From: Weissella thailandensis | GTDB lineage: Bacteria > Bacillota > Bacilli > Lactobacillales > Lactobacillaceae | Length of the DNA stretch: 64,000 nucleotides | Assembly (NCBI RefSeq): GCF_005405465.1 | Contig: NZ_BJEC01000007.1 | Span: 37,191 to 101,190, forward strand | Reading direction: 5' to 3' | Part shown: positions 8,612 through 17,320 of the stretch, in pieces | How the letters are laid out: each line of letters begins with the position of its first letter | Numbering within the stretch: position 1 is the stretch's first letter | The notes under the pieces: model-generated | Databases searched by the model: none | What the model was told of the DNA's origin: nothing | What the model saw: only the letters and a program-made list of their open reading frames with translations | Made by a program: the position numbers and the translations under genes

Positions 8612-8697
8612 TCGTGGGGCAAATGCGCACTTCGAATTGTGTCAGGGTCGGAAGGCAGCAGCACTAAGGAGACCGTGTATTGTGCTTCACTTCTTAA
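8612..8697 (+). ncRNA. ffs: Signal recognition particle RNA, small bacterial form
   Basis: The conserved Ffh-binding domain is seen as GTGTCAGG, then GTCGGAAGGCAGCAGC, then ACTAAGGAGACC (about 8639-8675), with the GGAA tetraloop and the asymmetric loop. Flanking sequences GGGCAAATGCGCAC and GTGCTTCACTTC can pair as the rest of the hairpin. Length is about 86-90 nt, as for 4.5S-type RNA. Together with Ffh it targets membrane proteins to the Sec translocase. The position between tadA and dnaX is the conserved one. The ends are approximate. Confidence 0.93.
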
Positions 8698-8708
8698 GAA
8701 ATTTAGTA

Positions 8709-8743
8709 GAGACTGGAACTAAAAATGTTCTGGTCTCTTTTTG
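8709..8743 (+). terminator. Terminator of ffs
   Basis: GAGACTGGAAC (8709-8719) and GTTCTGGTCTC (8727-8737) pair with one mismatch around a 7-nt loop and are followed by a T run. This hairpin is also the left part of repeat B. Confidence 0.8.
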
Positions 8744-8812
8744 TTTAAAATTTTGTTGTTTATGTTCCAAAAATTTTTAGCATAAACACATGTCAAAAGT
8801 CTGAAAGTCAAC
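8709..8812 (+). repeat. Intergenic repeat B, copy 1 (hairpin plus conserved tail)
   Basis: The ffs terminator hairpin (CTGGAAC...GTTCTGG plus T run) is followed, 65 bases after its left arm, by TAGCATAAACACATGTCAAA and AGTCTGAAAGTC (8778-8810). The same arrangement, hairpin CTGGAAC...GTTCCAG and then TAGCATAAACGCGTTTCAAA with AGTCCAAAGTC 59 bases on, lies at 37754-37847. The 312-base gap from tadA to dnaX therefore holds ffs and this element; I see nothing else between 8813 and the dnaX ribosome binding site except a possible TATCAT box near 8835. Confidence 0.5.
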
Positions 8813-8902
8813 TGTTATCACAAGGCTTTTTCTGATATCATTATTAATGATAGTTCCAAATAGGTCAGTGAAAAATAGCTGATGAGAAAGGGGTCACAAG
8901 TC

Positions 8903-10663
8903 ATGGCATATCAGGCGTTATATCGGACATGGCGTCCACAAAAATTTAGCGATATGATTGGTCAGGAAATCGTGACCAAGACTTTAAAAAATGCCATTAT
9001 TACTGGACAAATAACTCATGCTTATTTGTTCAATGGCCCTAGGGGAACGGGTAAAACCTCAGCGGCCAAGATTTTTGCGAAGGCGATTAATTGTTTACAT
9101 CCCGTGGATGGTGAACCAGATGGTACTTGTGAAATTTGTCAGGCGGCTGATAATGGTACACTTGGCGACATTATTGAACTGGATGCGGCATCAAATAATG
9201 GTGTCGATGAGATTCGTGAAATTCGTGAAGATGTGACTTATGCACCAACACAGGCAAAATATAAAGTATATATTATCGATGAGGTGCACATGCTGTCGAC
9301 CGGTGCCTTTAATGCCTTGTTAAAAACATTGGAAGAGCCACCTGCTAACGTTATTTTTATTTTGGCAACGACTGAGCCACAGAAAATCCCGGCAACTATC
9401 ATTTCACGTACGCAACGTTTTGATTTTAAGCGAATCAACGCACAATCAGCGTATGAACGGATGGTTTATATCCTGGATCAACGTGGCAATACGTATGATG
9501 AAGCTGCGTTGAAAGTGATTGCCAATGCGGCTGACGGGGGAATGCGTGATGCATTAACTATTTTAGATCAGGCCTTATCGTTTGGTGACGGTCATGTGAC
9601 ATTGGAAAATGCTTTGTTAGTCACTGGATCAGTTACCCAGACTTTACTTGGTAAGTACGTTGAAGCTGTCGTTAACCAAAATACCAAGCAAGGGTTAGCA
9701 AGGTTGTCTGAAGTTTTGGATGAAGGTAAAGACGCTAATCGTTTTGTGGAAGATTTGATTAGTTATGCGCGTGATTTATTGCTGTATACTGAAGCGCCTG
9801 AGTTGGTGACGTTGGTACCGGATGAGACGTTTACGCAGTTAGCAAAAACGCAATCGGCAAATATCTGGTACAACATGATTGATACGCTGAATAATACACA
9901 GCAACAATTACGATTTACGAACCGGCCTGCTATTTATCTTGAAGTGTTGACTGTTAAATTGAGTCAACCGGTTGGTCAAGAACAAACTGTTCCGTCAGCT
10001 TCGCCAACAGTCGATCACACTGCTGTGGCTGTGCAACCAGACCGTCAGTCATCGAAGCAACAACCAACACAACAGCCAACACCTAGTTCAGTATCTGAAC
10101 CAGCACAATCGATGGCTATTGATCAGGAACGTTCTCAGCCAGCGCCAGAACCAGCACCAATGACTAGCCAAAAGACACGAGTTGCACCACATGTTAGTGA
10201 AGACCAAGCGGCAGTGTTTAGCGTTTTGTCTGAAGCTACTCGTGGCGATTTAGATCGGGTAACAGCAATTTGGGGTGACATGATTAATATGTTGCCAGTG
10301 CCTGAGCAGGCGATGTTGAACGTTGCACGTCCTATCGCAGCATCTAGTAATGGTCTAGTTGTGGCCTTTGATTTTGATGTCATTCGAGTCAATGCGATGC
10401 GTAAGGCTGATTTATTGCAGACAATGGTTACACAAATTCGTGAATTAACACAAGCACAGCATGAACGTCAGTTAGTCTTTATTACGACGGAAAGTTGGCC
10501 GGTATTACGTTCAAAGTTTGTTGCGCAATTGCCAAAGCATAAGCAACAAACGCCAGCAGTTAATCCTGATGTTGAAGAAAAAGCGGATGAGACAGAAGAT
10601 AACCTAGTAACAGAAGCAAAAACAATTTTTGATGCAGGAATTGTCGAAGAAATTGATGATTAA
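8903..10663 (+). CDS. dnaX: DNA polymerase III subunits gamma/tau
   Basis: The AAA+ clamp-loader subunit that opens the sliding clamp and ties together the replisome. The N-terminal ATPase has Walker A NGPRGTGKTSAA, a zinc module (CLHPVDGEPDGTCEIC), Walker B YIIDEVHML and sensor 1 ATTEPQKIP, with SRC as SRTQRF. A proline- and glutamine-rich linker (about residues 365-430) separates it from the tau tail. I chose the ATG at 8903 (MAYQALYRTWRP), the family N terminus, after GAAAGGGG; the ATG at 8882 is inside the leader. Length is 586 residues. It heads dnaX-ybaB-recR-yaaL. Confidence 0.95.
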   Translation: MAYQALYRTWRPQKFSDMIGQEIVTKTLKNAIITGQITHAYLFNGPRGTGKTSAAKIFAKAINCLHPVDGEPDGTCEICQAADNGTLGDIIELDAASNNGVDEIREIREDVTYAPTQAKYKVYIIDEVHMLSTGAFNALLKTLEEPPANVIFILATTEPQKIPATIISRTQRFDFKRINAQSAYERMVYILDQRGNTYDEAALKVIANAADGGMRDALTILDQALSFGDGHVTLENALLVTGSVTQTLLGKYVEAVVNQNTKQGLARLSEVLDEGKDANRFVEDLISYARDLLLYTEAPELVTLVPDETFTQLAKTQSANIWYNMIDTLNNTQQQLRFTNRPAIYLEVLTVKLSQPVGQEQTVPSASPTVDHTAVAVQPDRQSSKQQPTQQPTPSSVSEPAQSMAIDQERSQPAPEPAPMTSQKTRVAPHVSEDQAAVFSVLSEATRGDLDRVTAIWGDMINMLPVPEQAMLNVARPIAASSNGLVVAFDFDVIRVNAMRKADLLQTMVTQIRELTQAQHERQLVFITTESWPVLRSKFVAQLPKHKQQTPAVNPDVEEKADETEDNLVTEAKTIFDAGIVEEIDD

Positions 10664-10687
10664 ATATAAGAAATGAGGAAATGATAA

Positions 10688-10996
10688 ATGTTCGGTGGAC
10701 AAAATATGCAACAAATGATGAAGCAAGCTAAGAAGATGCAAAAGCAAATGGAAGATGAGCAAGCTGACATTGCTAAGACTGAATATGTCGGTCATGCACC
10801 ATCAGACTTAGTTTTAGCGACATTTAACGGTGATCGTGAATTAAAGGACCTACAAATCAAGGAAGAAGTTGTTGATCCAGAAGATGTGGATAGCTTATCA
10901 GACATGGTTATTGTTGCCGTAAATGATGCATTGAAGCAAATTGATCAAGATTCACAAAAGCGTTTGGGACAATTTGCACCAAAGGGTATGTTCTAA
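10688..10996 (+). CDS. YbaB/EbfC family nucleoid-associated protein
   Basis: A 102-residue protein with an N-terminal methionine- and lysine-rich helix (MMKQAKKMQKQMEDEQ) and the YbaB core ending in a conserved GMF. The family binds DNA as a dimer with a tweezer shape and is nearly always encoded between dnaX and recR, as here (24 bases after dnaX, 25 before recR). An AAATGAGGAAATG box precedes the start. Its role in recombination or nucleoid organisation is inferred from family and place. Confidence 0.92.
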   Translation: MFGGQNMQQMMKQAKKMQKQMEDEQADIAKTEYVGHAPSDLVLATFNGDRELKDLQIKEEVVDPEDVDSLSDMVIVAVNDALKQIDQDSQKRLGQFAPKGMF

Positions 10997-11021
10997 AAGG
11001 CTGTAGAAAGAAGGCGGATGT

Positions 11022-11621
11022 ATGCAGTATCCAGAGCCGATTGCAAAATTAATTGATAGTTATACAAAATTACCAGGTATTGGCATAAAGACTGCAACAC
11101 GATTAGCGTTTTATACAATCGACATGCCAGAGGAAGATGTTACTAGTTTTGCGCAATCGTTGATTTCTGCAAAGCGTGATCTACAATTCTGCTCGGTGTG
11201 TGGTAACTTAACCGAAACGGATCCGTGTGTGATTTGTTCAGATGACAGTCGTGATCAAAGCCAAGTACTAGTGGTTGCCGAAGTGAAAGATTTAATGGCG
11301 ATTGAAAATACGGGCGAATATCGTGGCTTGTACCATGTCTTACATGGCGTATTATCACCGCTTGAGGGTAAGGGACCAGATGATATCAATATTGAGACGC
11401 TGGTTAACCGCTTGCAAAAAGACGAAACGATTCAAGAAGTGATTGTTGCAACCAATGCCAACGCTGAGGGAGAAGCAACAGCCATGTATCTGTCGCGGTT
11501 ACTAAAACCGGCAGGAATCAAGGTATCGCGATTAGCAACGGGACTATCAGTTGGTAGTGATATTGATTATGCTGATCAAATTACATTAATAAAGGCGGTT
11601 GAAGGGAGGACACAGCTGTGA
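11022..11621 (+). CDS. recR: Recombination mediator protein RecR
   Basis: A 199-residue RecR, which with RecO/RecF loads RecA at gaps. Visible are the N-terminal helix-hairpin-helix ([15 protein letters not shown]), the four-cysteine zinc finger ([16 protein letters not shown]) and the Toprim domain ([14 protein letters not shown], then [16 protein letters not shown]). Its TGA overlaps the GTG of the next gene (GTGA), so yaaL is coupled to it. Confidence 0.95.
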   Translation: MQYPEPIAKLIDSYTKLPGIGIKTATRLAFYTIDMPEEDVTSFAQSLISAKRDLQFCSVCGNLTETDPCVICSDDSRDQSQVLVVAEVKDLMAIENTGEYRGLYHVLHGVLSPLEGKGPDDINIETLVNRLQKDETIQEVIVATNANAEGEATAMYLSRLLKPAGIKVSRLATGLSVGSDIDYADQITLIKAVEGRTQL

Positions 11622-11881
11622 TATTTAAGTTGCATAGTAAGCGTCCGAAATTTGACCAACAAGCCTATGATAAACGGTTGTCAGACGCTATCGAGCATGC
11701 GAAATACGAGTATGAAAAAGCACGTAATTCTGAGACAGCCATGTTTGAAAGCGATATTGCCCCACGGATGATTAAAGCAGAGACGGCCAAAGCGAAGCAA
11801 AAGTATTTCTTTTTACTACGTGCTGCCCGCCAAAGAGGTATGAAAGGGCATTGGTCAACTGCATTTGTCCATCCTGAGTAA
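11618..11881 (+). CDS. YaaL family protein (DUF2508)
   Basis: An 87-residue, mostly helical and charged protein starting at a GTG that overlaps the recR stop. It matches the YaaL/DUF2508 family by size, position after recR and composition (long helix with many A/E/K, repeated aromatic residues in [15 protein letters not shown]). Function is unknown in the family. GGGAGG six bases upstream supports the start. Confidence 0.75.
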   Translation: MIFKLHSKRPKFDQQAYDKRLSDAIEHAKYEYEKARNSETAMFESDIAPRMIKAETAKAKQKYFFLLRAARQRGMKGHWSTAFVHPE

Positions 11882-11972
11882 TGTAAAAGATAACAAAGGG
11901 TATATAAAATTATCATTTTTTTGAGTAATTTACTAAATAAGGGGTCGAAACTATTTTGTATCGGCTTCTTTT

Positions 11973-11981
11973 TGGTATAAT
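11973..11981 (+). promoter_or_regulatory. Extended -10 promoter of tmk
   Basis: TGGTATAAT is an extended -10 box 34 bases before the tmk start; no good -35 box lies at the usual spacing. It suggests that tmk-darA-holB-rsmI have a start of their own apart from the dnaX unit. Confidence 0.5.
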
Positions 11982-12015
11982 AAAAAATATAGAATAATTA
12001 GAAAGCGGTGAATAC

Positions 12016-12660
12016 ATGTCAGGGACATTTATCACATTTGAGGGTCCTGATGGCGCGGGGAAAACATCGGTGTTACGAGCAATCGTGCAAAGGTTGACGC
12101 CGTTACTAGGTGACAGGTTAGTTTTAACAAGAGAACCAGGCGGCAAAGATAGCCAAGTTGCTGAAGCGATTCGTGACTTGGTTTTAGATCCTAATTTGCC
12201 CAGCATGGATGCTTGGACGGAAGCCTTACTCTATGCAGCGTCACGTCGGCAACATTTAGTTGACACGGTTTTGCCAGCATTAGCAGCTGACAAGGTTGTT
12301 GTCAGTGATCGTTACGTCGACAGTTCCATTGCCTATCAAGGTGGTGGTCGTGATTTGGGGATTGAGTCAGTGACAACGATTAATCAGTTTGCCACCAAAG
12401 GCGTGATGCCCACAGCAACTGTTTACTTAGATATTCGTCCTGAAGTTGGGTTACAACGAATTCAGGAAAACCGTCAAGATGAGATCAATCGTTTAGATGT
12501 TGAAGCACTATCATTTCATCAACGGGTAACTGATGCTTATCATCAGTTGGCTGCGCAATATCCAGAACGGTTTCTAATTATTAATGCCGAGCAAGACTTG
12601 GCTGATGTTATAACAGATACATGGACAGCATTGATGCCAATACTTGGTATGCATGACTAG
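12016..12660 (+). CDS. tmk: Thymidylate kinase
   Basis: Phosphorylates dTMP to dTDP for DNA synthesis. The 214-residue protein has the P-loop EGPDGAGKTS, the TREPGG motif, the DRY motif (VSDRYVDSSIAYQG) and a lid region ENRQDEINRLD. AAAGCGGTG precedes the ATG. It opens the tmk-darA-holB-rsmI-thioesterase gene string with short gaps or overlaps throughout. Confidence 0.95.
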   Translation: MSGTFITFEGPDGAGKTSVLRAIVQRLTPLLGDRLVLTREPGGKDSQVAEAIRDLVLDPNLPSMDAWTEALLYAASRRQHLVDTVLPALAADKVVVSDRYVDSSIAYQGGGRDLGIESVTTINQFATKGVMPTATVYLDIRPEVGLQRIQENRQDEINRLDVEALSFHQRVTDAYHQLAAQYPERFLIINAEQDLADVITDTWTALMPILGMHD

Positions 12661-12674
12661 GAGGTTTCCACATT

Positions 12675-13004
12675 ATGAAGATGATTATCGCAATTGTACA
12701 AGACAAGGATGCTAATAAATTAGGTGGCAAGTTTGTGAAGGCAAATGTTCGCGCAACACGACTAGCAACATCTGGTGGTTTCCTTCGCTCTGGAAACACG
12801 ACTTTTATGATTGGTATTGAAGATGACCGCGTACAAGAAGTATTGGATTTGATCCATGATACATCACATACACGTAAGCAATTTATGACACCAGCAGTTA
12901 GTCTTGATGTGTCAATGGAATCAACGGCTGCTACACCAATGGAAGTTCAGGTTGGTGGTGCGACGGTGTTTGTTCAAGATGTTGAACAATTCCACCGTTT
13001 CTAA
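12675..13004 (+). CDS. darA: Cyclic di-AMP receptor protein DarA/PstA
   Basis: A 109-residue PII-like protein (formerly DUF970/YaaQ). The pattern MKMIIAIVQDKDANKL, then VRATRLATSGGFLRSGN and TTFMIGIED, is that of the c-di-AMP-binding DarA/PstA trimers. These bind the second messenger and probably control a partner that is still unknown. The gene sits between tmk and holB as in Bacillus. TAGGAGG precedes the start. Confidence 0.9.
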   Translation: MKMIIAIVQDKDANKLGGKFVKANVRATRLATSGGFLRSGNTTFMIGIEDDRVQEVLDLIHDTSHTRKQFMTPAVSLDVSMESTAATPMEVQVGGATVFVQDVEQFHRF

Positions 13005-13013
13005 GAGGTGCTC

Positions 13014-14018
13014 ATGAACGCCAAAGAATTAATTACGCGCGTTATGGCGTTACAGCCCCAATTGATTGCGCAACTACAAAAGGCGTTAGCAAGTCAACAA
13101 CTTGCTCACGCTTTTTTATTTACTGGACCAGCTGGTCGAGGGCAAGAATTAGTTGCGGATTGGCTAGCCATGCGCTTGATGTGTCAACATGTCACGCCTG
13201 ATGGACAACCGGATGGTACATGTGATCAATGTCAGCGGATTATGCAACATGAACATCCCGATGTCATTGAGGTACAGCCCGATGGTAAAAGTATTAAGGT
13301 TGACCAAGTACGTTTTTTGAAGGATGAATTTGCAAAAACTGCTGTAGAAGGGCAACAAAAAATTTTCATTGTTGCAGGCGCTGATACGATGACGACTAGT
13401 GCTGCCAATGGCTTATTGAAGTTCATTGAAGAGCCAGCCCAAGGGCAAACAGCTATTTTGATTGCTGAAAATCGGTCGCAAATCTTACCGACAATTATTT
13501 CACGAACACAAGTGATTAATTTTTCAGCGGTGAGCGATGAACAGTTTAAAGAAGAATTGTTGGCGATGGGTTATACGGCAAAACAGATACCCTTGGTACA
13601 ATCATTAACGGATAGTACAGTTGTTGCTGAAGAATGGTTGACTGACGATTGGTTTGAACATGCTACTCAGGCAACGATTGATTTAGTATCAACGATATTA
13701 AAGAATTCTGACCAAGCTTTTACTTTAGTGCAAACGGTTTATGTCCCATTGGCATTGGATGCGGCCCACAATAAAACCTTATTGATGATGTTGGCACAAG
13801 CTTGGCGCGATATACTATTGTTAAAAACAGGGGTGCAGGATAGTCGCTTTACAGATACATGGGCAAATGATGCCAAGCACTTTAAAACAGAAACGTTATT
13901 GGCTGTTATTAGCATCGTATTAGCAGCGCCACAACGCTTAGAAAAAAACATTAATTTCCAAACAACATTAGAAGCAACGATACTGGAAAGTCAATTTAAG
14001 TTAGCAGGTTTATCATGA
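13014..14018 (+). CDS. holB: DNA polymerase III subunit delta'
   Basis: The clamp-loader subunit delta', related to DnaX. The first part has a modified P-loop (FTGPAGRGQELVAD) and a cysteine zinc module (CQHVTPDGQPDGTCDQC); then come GADTMTTSAANGLLKFIEEP and SRTQVI (sensor/SRC). I prefer the ATG at 13014 over the GTG at 13008, since AAGAGG is then five bases away. The stop overlaps the rsmI start as ATGA. In Bacillus yaaT and yabA lie between holB and rsmI; both are absent here. Confidence 0.92.
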   Translation: MNAKELITRVMALQPQLIAQLQKALASQQLAHAFLFTGPAGRGQELVADWLAMRLMCQHVTPDGQPDGTCDQCQRIMQHEHPDVIEVQPDGKSIKVDQVRFLKDEFAKTAVEGQQKIFIVAGADTMTTSAANGLLKFIEEPAQGQTAILIAENRSQILPTIISRTQVINFSAVSDEQFKEELLAMGYTAKQIPLVQSLTDSTVVAEEWLTDDWFEHATQATIDLVSTILKNSDQAFTLVQTVYVPLALDAAHNKTLLMMLAQAWRDILLLKTGVQDSRFTDTWANDAKHFKTETLLAVISIVLAAPQRLEKNINFQTTLEATILESQFKLAGLS

Positions 14019-14893
14019 AACAACAGAAGAGTTTTGGCAAACAGACGGACGGTACTTTGTATCTAGTACCAACACCCATTGGGAATCTTGGAGATATGAC
14101 CAACCGTTCAATTCAAGTCATGCAAGCGGTGGATGTGATTGCTGCTGAAGATACGCGACATACACAACAATTGCTGAATCAGTTTGAAATTACAACGAAG
14201 CAAATCTCTTTTCACGAACACAATAAAGAAACACGCATTCCGGAATTAGTTGTGCGTCTTCAAGCAGGGGAGAGTATCGCGCAGGTGTCAGATGCGGGGA
14301 TGCCGTCAATATCAGATCCTGGTCATGAATTGGTGAAAGCCGCCATTTTAGCTGATGTACCAGTCGTGCCTATTCCTGGGGCTAGTGCGGGTATCACAGC
14401 ATTGATTGCGTCTGGATTGGCACCACAGCCATTTATGTTCTATGGATTTTTACCACGGAAACCAAAAGAACAATTGCGTGAGCTTGAGACACTAAGAAAT
14501 CATCGGGAAACAATGATTTTTTATGAGGCGCCTCACCGTCTAGGTAAGACCTTACAGTCTATTGAAAAAGCATTTGGTGCTGATCGACAAGTTGTATTAG
14601 CTCGTGAGCTTACCAAACGTTATGAAGAGTTCTTGCGCGGAACGGTCGCAGAATTGGTTGTTTGGACAAACAACAATGAGGTGCGTGGTGAATTCGTGGT
14701 CCTTGTTGCTGGGAATGACGACGTACTTGAATCATCAGACGAAGATCCATTAGCTGAACTGTCAGCGGTTGATGCGGTTAAAGAGTTGGTAGCAAGTGGT
14801 TTGAAACCAACTGCTGCGATTAAAAAGATTGCGAAGCAACGGTCACTTGATCGCCAAGCGCTTTATTTAAAATATCAAGGAGAGAATAAATAA
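14015..14893 (+). CDS. rsmI: 16S rRNA (cytidine1402-2'-O)-methyltransferase
   Basis: A tetrapyrrole-methylase-fold enzyme that methylates the ribose of C1402 in the 16S decoding centre. Family motifs are LYLVPTPIGNLGDMT, AEDTRHT, SFHEHNKETRI, QVSDAGMPSISDPGH and PGASAGITALIASGL. The 292-residue length is normal, with a C-terminal helical tail. It overlaps holB (ATGA) and its TAA overlaps the next ATG (TAATG). Confidence 0.95.
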   Translation: MKQQKSFGKQTDGTLYLVPTPIGNLGDMTNRSIQVMQAVDVIAAEDTRHTQQLLNQFEITTKQISFHEHNKETRIPELVVRLQAGESIAQVSDAGMPSISDPGHELVKAAILADVPVVPIPGASAGITALIASGLAPQPFMFYGFLPRKPKEQLRELETLRNHRETMIFYEAPHRLGKTLQSIEKAFGADRQVVLARELTKRYEEFLRGTVAELVVWTNNNEVRGEFVVLVAGNDDVLESSDEDPLAELSAVDAVKELVASGLKPTAAIKKIAKQRSLDRQALYLKYQGENK

Positions 14894-15636
14894 TGGCTGT
14901 AGAATTCCGTATGCCACATGATGTGGTTTACTATGAAGCAGATGTCACCGGTAAATTGAGTTTACCAATGATTTATAATTTGGCAATTTTAAGTTCAACG
15001 CAACAAGCGATTGATTTGGAAATTGGACCAGAATATACCCATGCCAAGGGTTTGGGATGGATCGTATTACAACAACTTGTCACAATTAATCGGCGGCCAA
15101 AAGACGGTGAAACCATTACACTAACGACTAAAGCCAAGCAATTTAATCCTTTCTTTGCTAAGCGTGAGTATCGATTAATTGATTCCGATGGTAATGACCT
15201 TGTGATTATGAACGGTTTATTTTCAATGATTGATATGAATAAGCGAAAGTTAGCCCGTATTCCAAAGGATATGGCGGAAGCTTATCAGCCAGAACATGTT
15301 CGTAAAATCCCACGTGATCCTGAAGTAACACCCTTTGATGAAACGCGTGATACTGATTATGTACAAGAATATGAGGTCCGGTACTTAGATATTGATTCTA
15401 ATCATCATGTGAATAATTCTAAATATGCTGAATGGATGAGTGATGTCCTACCAGTCGAATTTTTGACAAGTCATGAGCCAACAGCTATGAACATTAAGTA
15501 CGAACACGAGGTATTACCTGGTAATAAAATTAAATCAGAAGTGCAACTTGTTGATAATGTCACAAAGCACCGGATTTGGTTTGGGGATGTGCTTTCAGCT
15601 GAAGCCACGATCGAGTGGACGGCAGCCAATAATTAG
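14893..15636 (+). CDS. Acyl-ACP thioesterase (FatA family)
   Basis: A 247-residue double hotdog-fold thioesterase of the plant FatA/bacterial acyl-ACP type, which releases fatty acids from acyl carrier protein. Seen are the first hotdog ending at LGWIVLQQLVTINRRP and the second with VRYLDIDSNHHVNNSKY, where D, N and H are the expected active-site residues. It is coupled to rsmI by a one-base overlap. Such genes are common in lactobacilli; the physiological purpose, perhaps control of membrane lipid composition, is not settled. Confidence 0.85.
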   Translation: MAVEFRMPHDVVYYEADVTGKLSLPMIYNLAILSSTQQAIDLEIGPEYTHAKGLGWIVLQQLVTINRRPKDGETITLTTKAKQFNPFFAKREYRLIDSDGNDLVIMNGLFSMIDMNKRKLARIPKDMAEAYQPEHVRKIPRDPEVTPFDETRDTDYVQEYEVRYLDIDSNHHVNNSKYAEWMSDVLPVEFLTSHEPTAMNIKYEHEVLPGNKIKSEVQLVDNVTKHRIWFGDVLSAEATIEWTAANN

Positions 15637-15675
15637 GCTAAACTAAAAGTAATTAAGACAATAAGGAGAGTTGAC

Positions 15676-16668
15676 ATGTCTGTATTAGTATTAGGGGGAG
15701 CTGGCTACATTGGTTCTCATATGGTAGCTACGTTACTAGCTGACCATCGTGATGTTGTCGTTGTTGACAATTTGTTAACGGGGCATCGTGCTTCAGTACC
15801 TGAGGGGGTGCCATTTTACGAAGTTGATATTCGTGATAAGGCAGCATTGACTGAAGTGTTTGAAAAAGAAAATATTGATCAAGTTGTTCACTTCGCAGCT
15901 TCTTCAATCGTACCGGAATCTGTTGAAAAGCCATTAAAGTATTTTGATAACAACGTGTACGGTATGATTAATTTGCTTGAAGTTATGTTGGACTTTGATG
16001 TGAAGCAAATTGTCTTCTCATCAACAGCTGCAACATATGGTGTGGCTAAGGAAAATCCTATTAAGGAAACAACGCCACAAAATCCAATCAATCCTTACGG
16101 TGAATCAAAGCTACAAATGGAGCACATTATGAAGTGGGCTGATCAAGCTTATGGATTAAAGTGGGTTGCTTTGCGTTACTTTAACGTTGCGGGAGCCAAG
16201 GCTGATGGTTCAATTGGTGAAGACCACCCAACTGAGACACATTTGGTACCAATCATTTTGCAAACGGCTTTGGGTCAACGTGAGAAGATCATGATGTTTG
16301 GCGATGACTACAATACGCCGGATGGATTTAACGTCCGTGACTATGTACATGTGATGGACTTGGCTGATGCGCATGTGTTGGCTTTGGACTACCTAGCTAA
16401 GGGTAATGAGTCAAATCAGTTTAACTTGGGATCTGCTAATGGTTTTTCAGTTAAGCAAATGGTTGAGGCTGCGCGTGAAGCAACTGGTCAACCAATTCCT
16501 GCTGAAGTTGCACCTCGTCGTGCTGGTGATCCTGATTCATTGGTTGCTTCGTCAGACAAGGCACGCGAAGTCCTTGGTTGGGAACCTAATTATGATGATG
16601 TGAAGGAAATTATTAGTACTGCTTGGAACTGGCATCAAACCCATCCAAATGGTTATGGTGATCGGTAA
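15676..16668 (+). CDS. galE: UDP-glucose 4-epimerase
   Basis: An extended short-chain dehydrogenase that interconverts UDP-glucose and UDP-galactose. The NAD site GGAGYIGSH, the serine SSTAATYG and the catalytic pair in YGESK (Y-x-x-x-K) are intact, and length (330) is normal. AAGGAGAG precedes the ATG. Codon use is highly biased (AAG, TTG, GGT, CGT), like the ribosomal protein genes, which suggests strong expression. No other Leloir gene is adjacent, so it probably serves cell-wall and exopolysaccharide precursor supply as well as galactose use. Confidence 0.93.
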   Translation: MSVLVLGGAGYIGSHMVATLLADHRDVVVVDNLLTGHRASVPEGVPFYEVDIRDKAALTEVFEKENIDQVVHFAASSIVPESVEKPLKYFDNNVYGMINLLEVMLDFDVKQIVFSSTAATYGVAKENPIKETTPQNPINPYGESKLQMEHIMKWADQAYGLKWVALRYFNVAGAKADGSIGEDHPTETHLVPIILQTALGQREKIMMFGDDYNTPDGFNVRDYVHVMDLADAHVLALDYLAKGNESNQFNLGSANGFSVKQMVEAAREATGQPIPAEVAPRRAGDPDSLVASSDKAREVLGWEPNYDDVKEIISTAWNWHQTHPNGYGDR

Positions 16669-16690
16669 GTAGTAAACAATAGATCAATGT

Positions 16691-17194
16691 ATGAAGTATC
16701 TTGAATCACCGTTCAAGTACAGAAGCATTGGTCTTTTTTTATTTAAGAAAGCTAACGGCATGCTAGAGTATTTGACGACGCGACGGACGGGTCTGATGTA
16801 TGCATATACGGTTTGTGTTAGTTTGATGTATTTACTTGTGCTTAGTCAGTCGGAAGAAAAAATGCATATTGTTTTTTTCTTGATTCTGATTTGTTTTTTG
16901 CCATTGATGATTATTATTGACCTTGCATTAATTGGTCGAGAAATGTATCGACGATATAAGGAGTATAAGCAGGCACATTCATCTGAACCTTTATATCGTG
17001 AAAAATTATTGGATTACGTGACTGATTCATCCGCATGGCAAGTGCCAAACTATGTCATTTATTTGTTGCCAGTTATTATTGTGATTCAATGTATTAGTTT
17101 GATTTGGGTTAGACAGGCCATGGATGTTATTTTGGTTTGTGTGGTTATTATCTTAGGAATTTGGTTGTTTGTACGGCAATGGCGACAAAAGTGA
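16691..17194 (+). CDS. Uncharacterised membrane protein
   Basis: I do not recognise this protein. It has 167 residues with about four hydrophobic segments (residues ~35-52, 59-79, 120-137 and 143-161). A basic loop (GREMYRRYKEYKQAHSS) lies between the second and third, so the topology is probably cytoplasmic ends with a charged inner loop. No ribosome binding site precedes the ATG at 16691; the next ATG, at 16760, lacks one too. It lies 22 bases after galE in the same direction and may be read from the galE transcript. Confidence 0.55.
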   Translation: MKYLESPFKYRSIGLFLFKKANGMLEYLTTRRTGLMYAYTVCVSLMYLLVLSQSEEKMHIVFFLILICFLPLMIIIDLALIGREMYRRYKEYKQAHSSEPLYREKLLDYVTDSSAWQVPNYVIYLLPVIIVIQCISLIWVRQAMDVILVCVVIILGIWLFVRQWRQK

Positions 17195-17320
17195 TATAAA
17201 TAGCCTTACAACCGAATTCAACCCGCATTTGTTCACACTCTTCCTTGATTAGCAGTGTTGTTCTGTTAAAATTGCGGTAAAATAGGTATTAGTATTTCAC
17301 AAGTAGAGGAGCTAGTTGAT

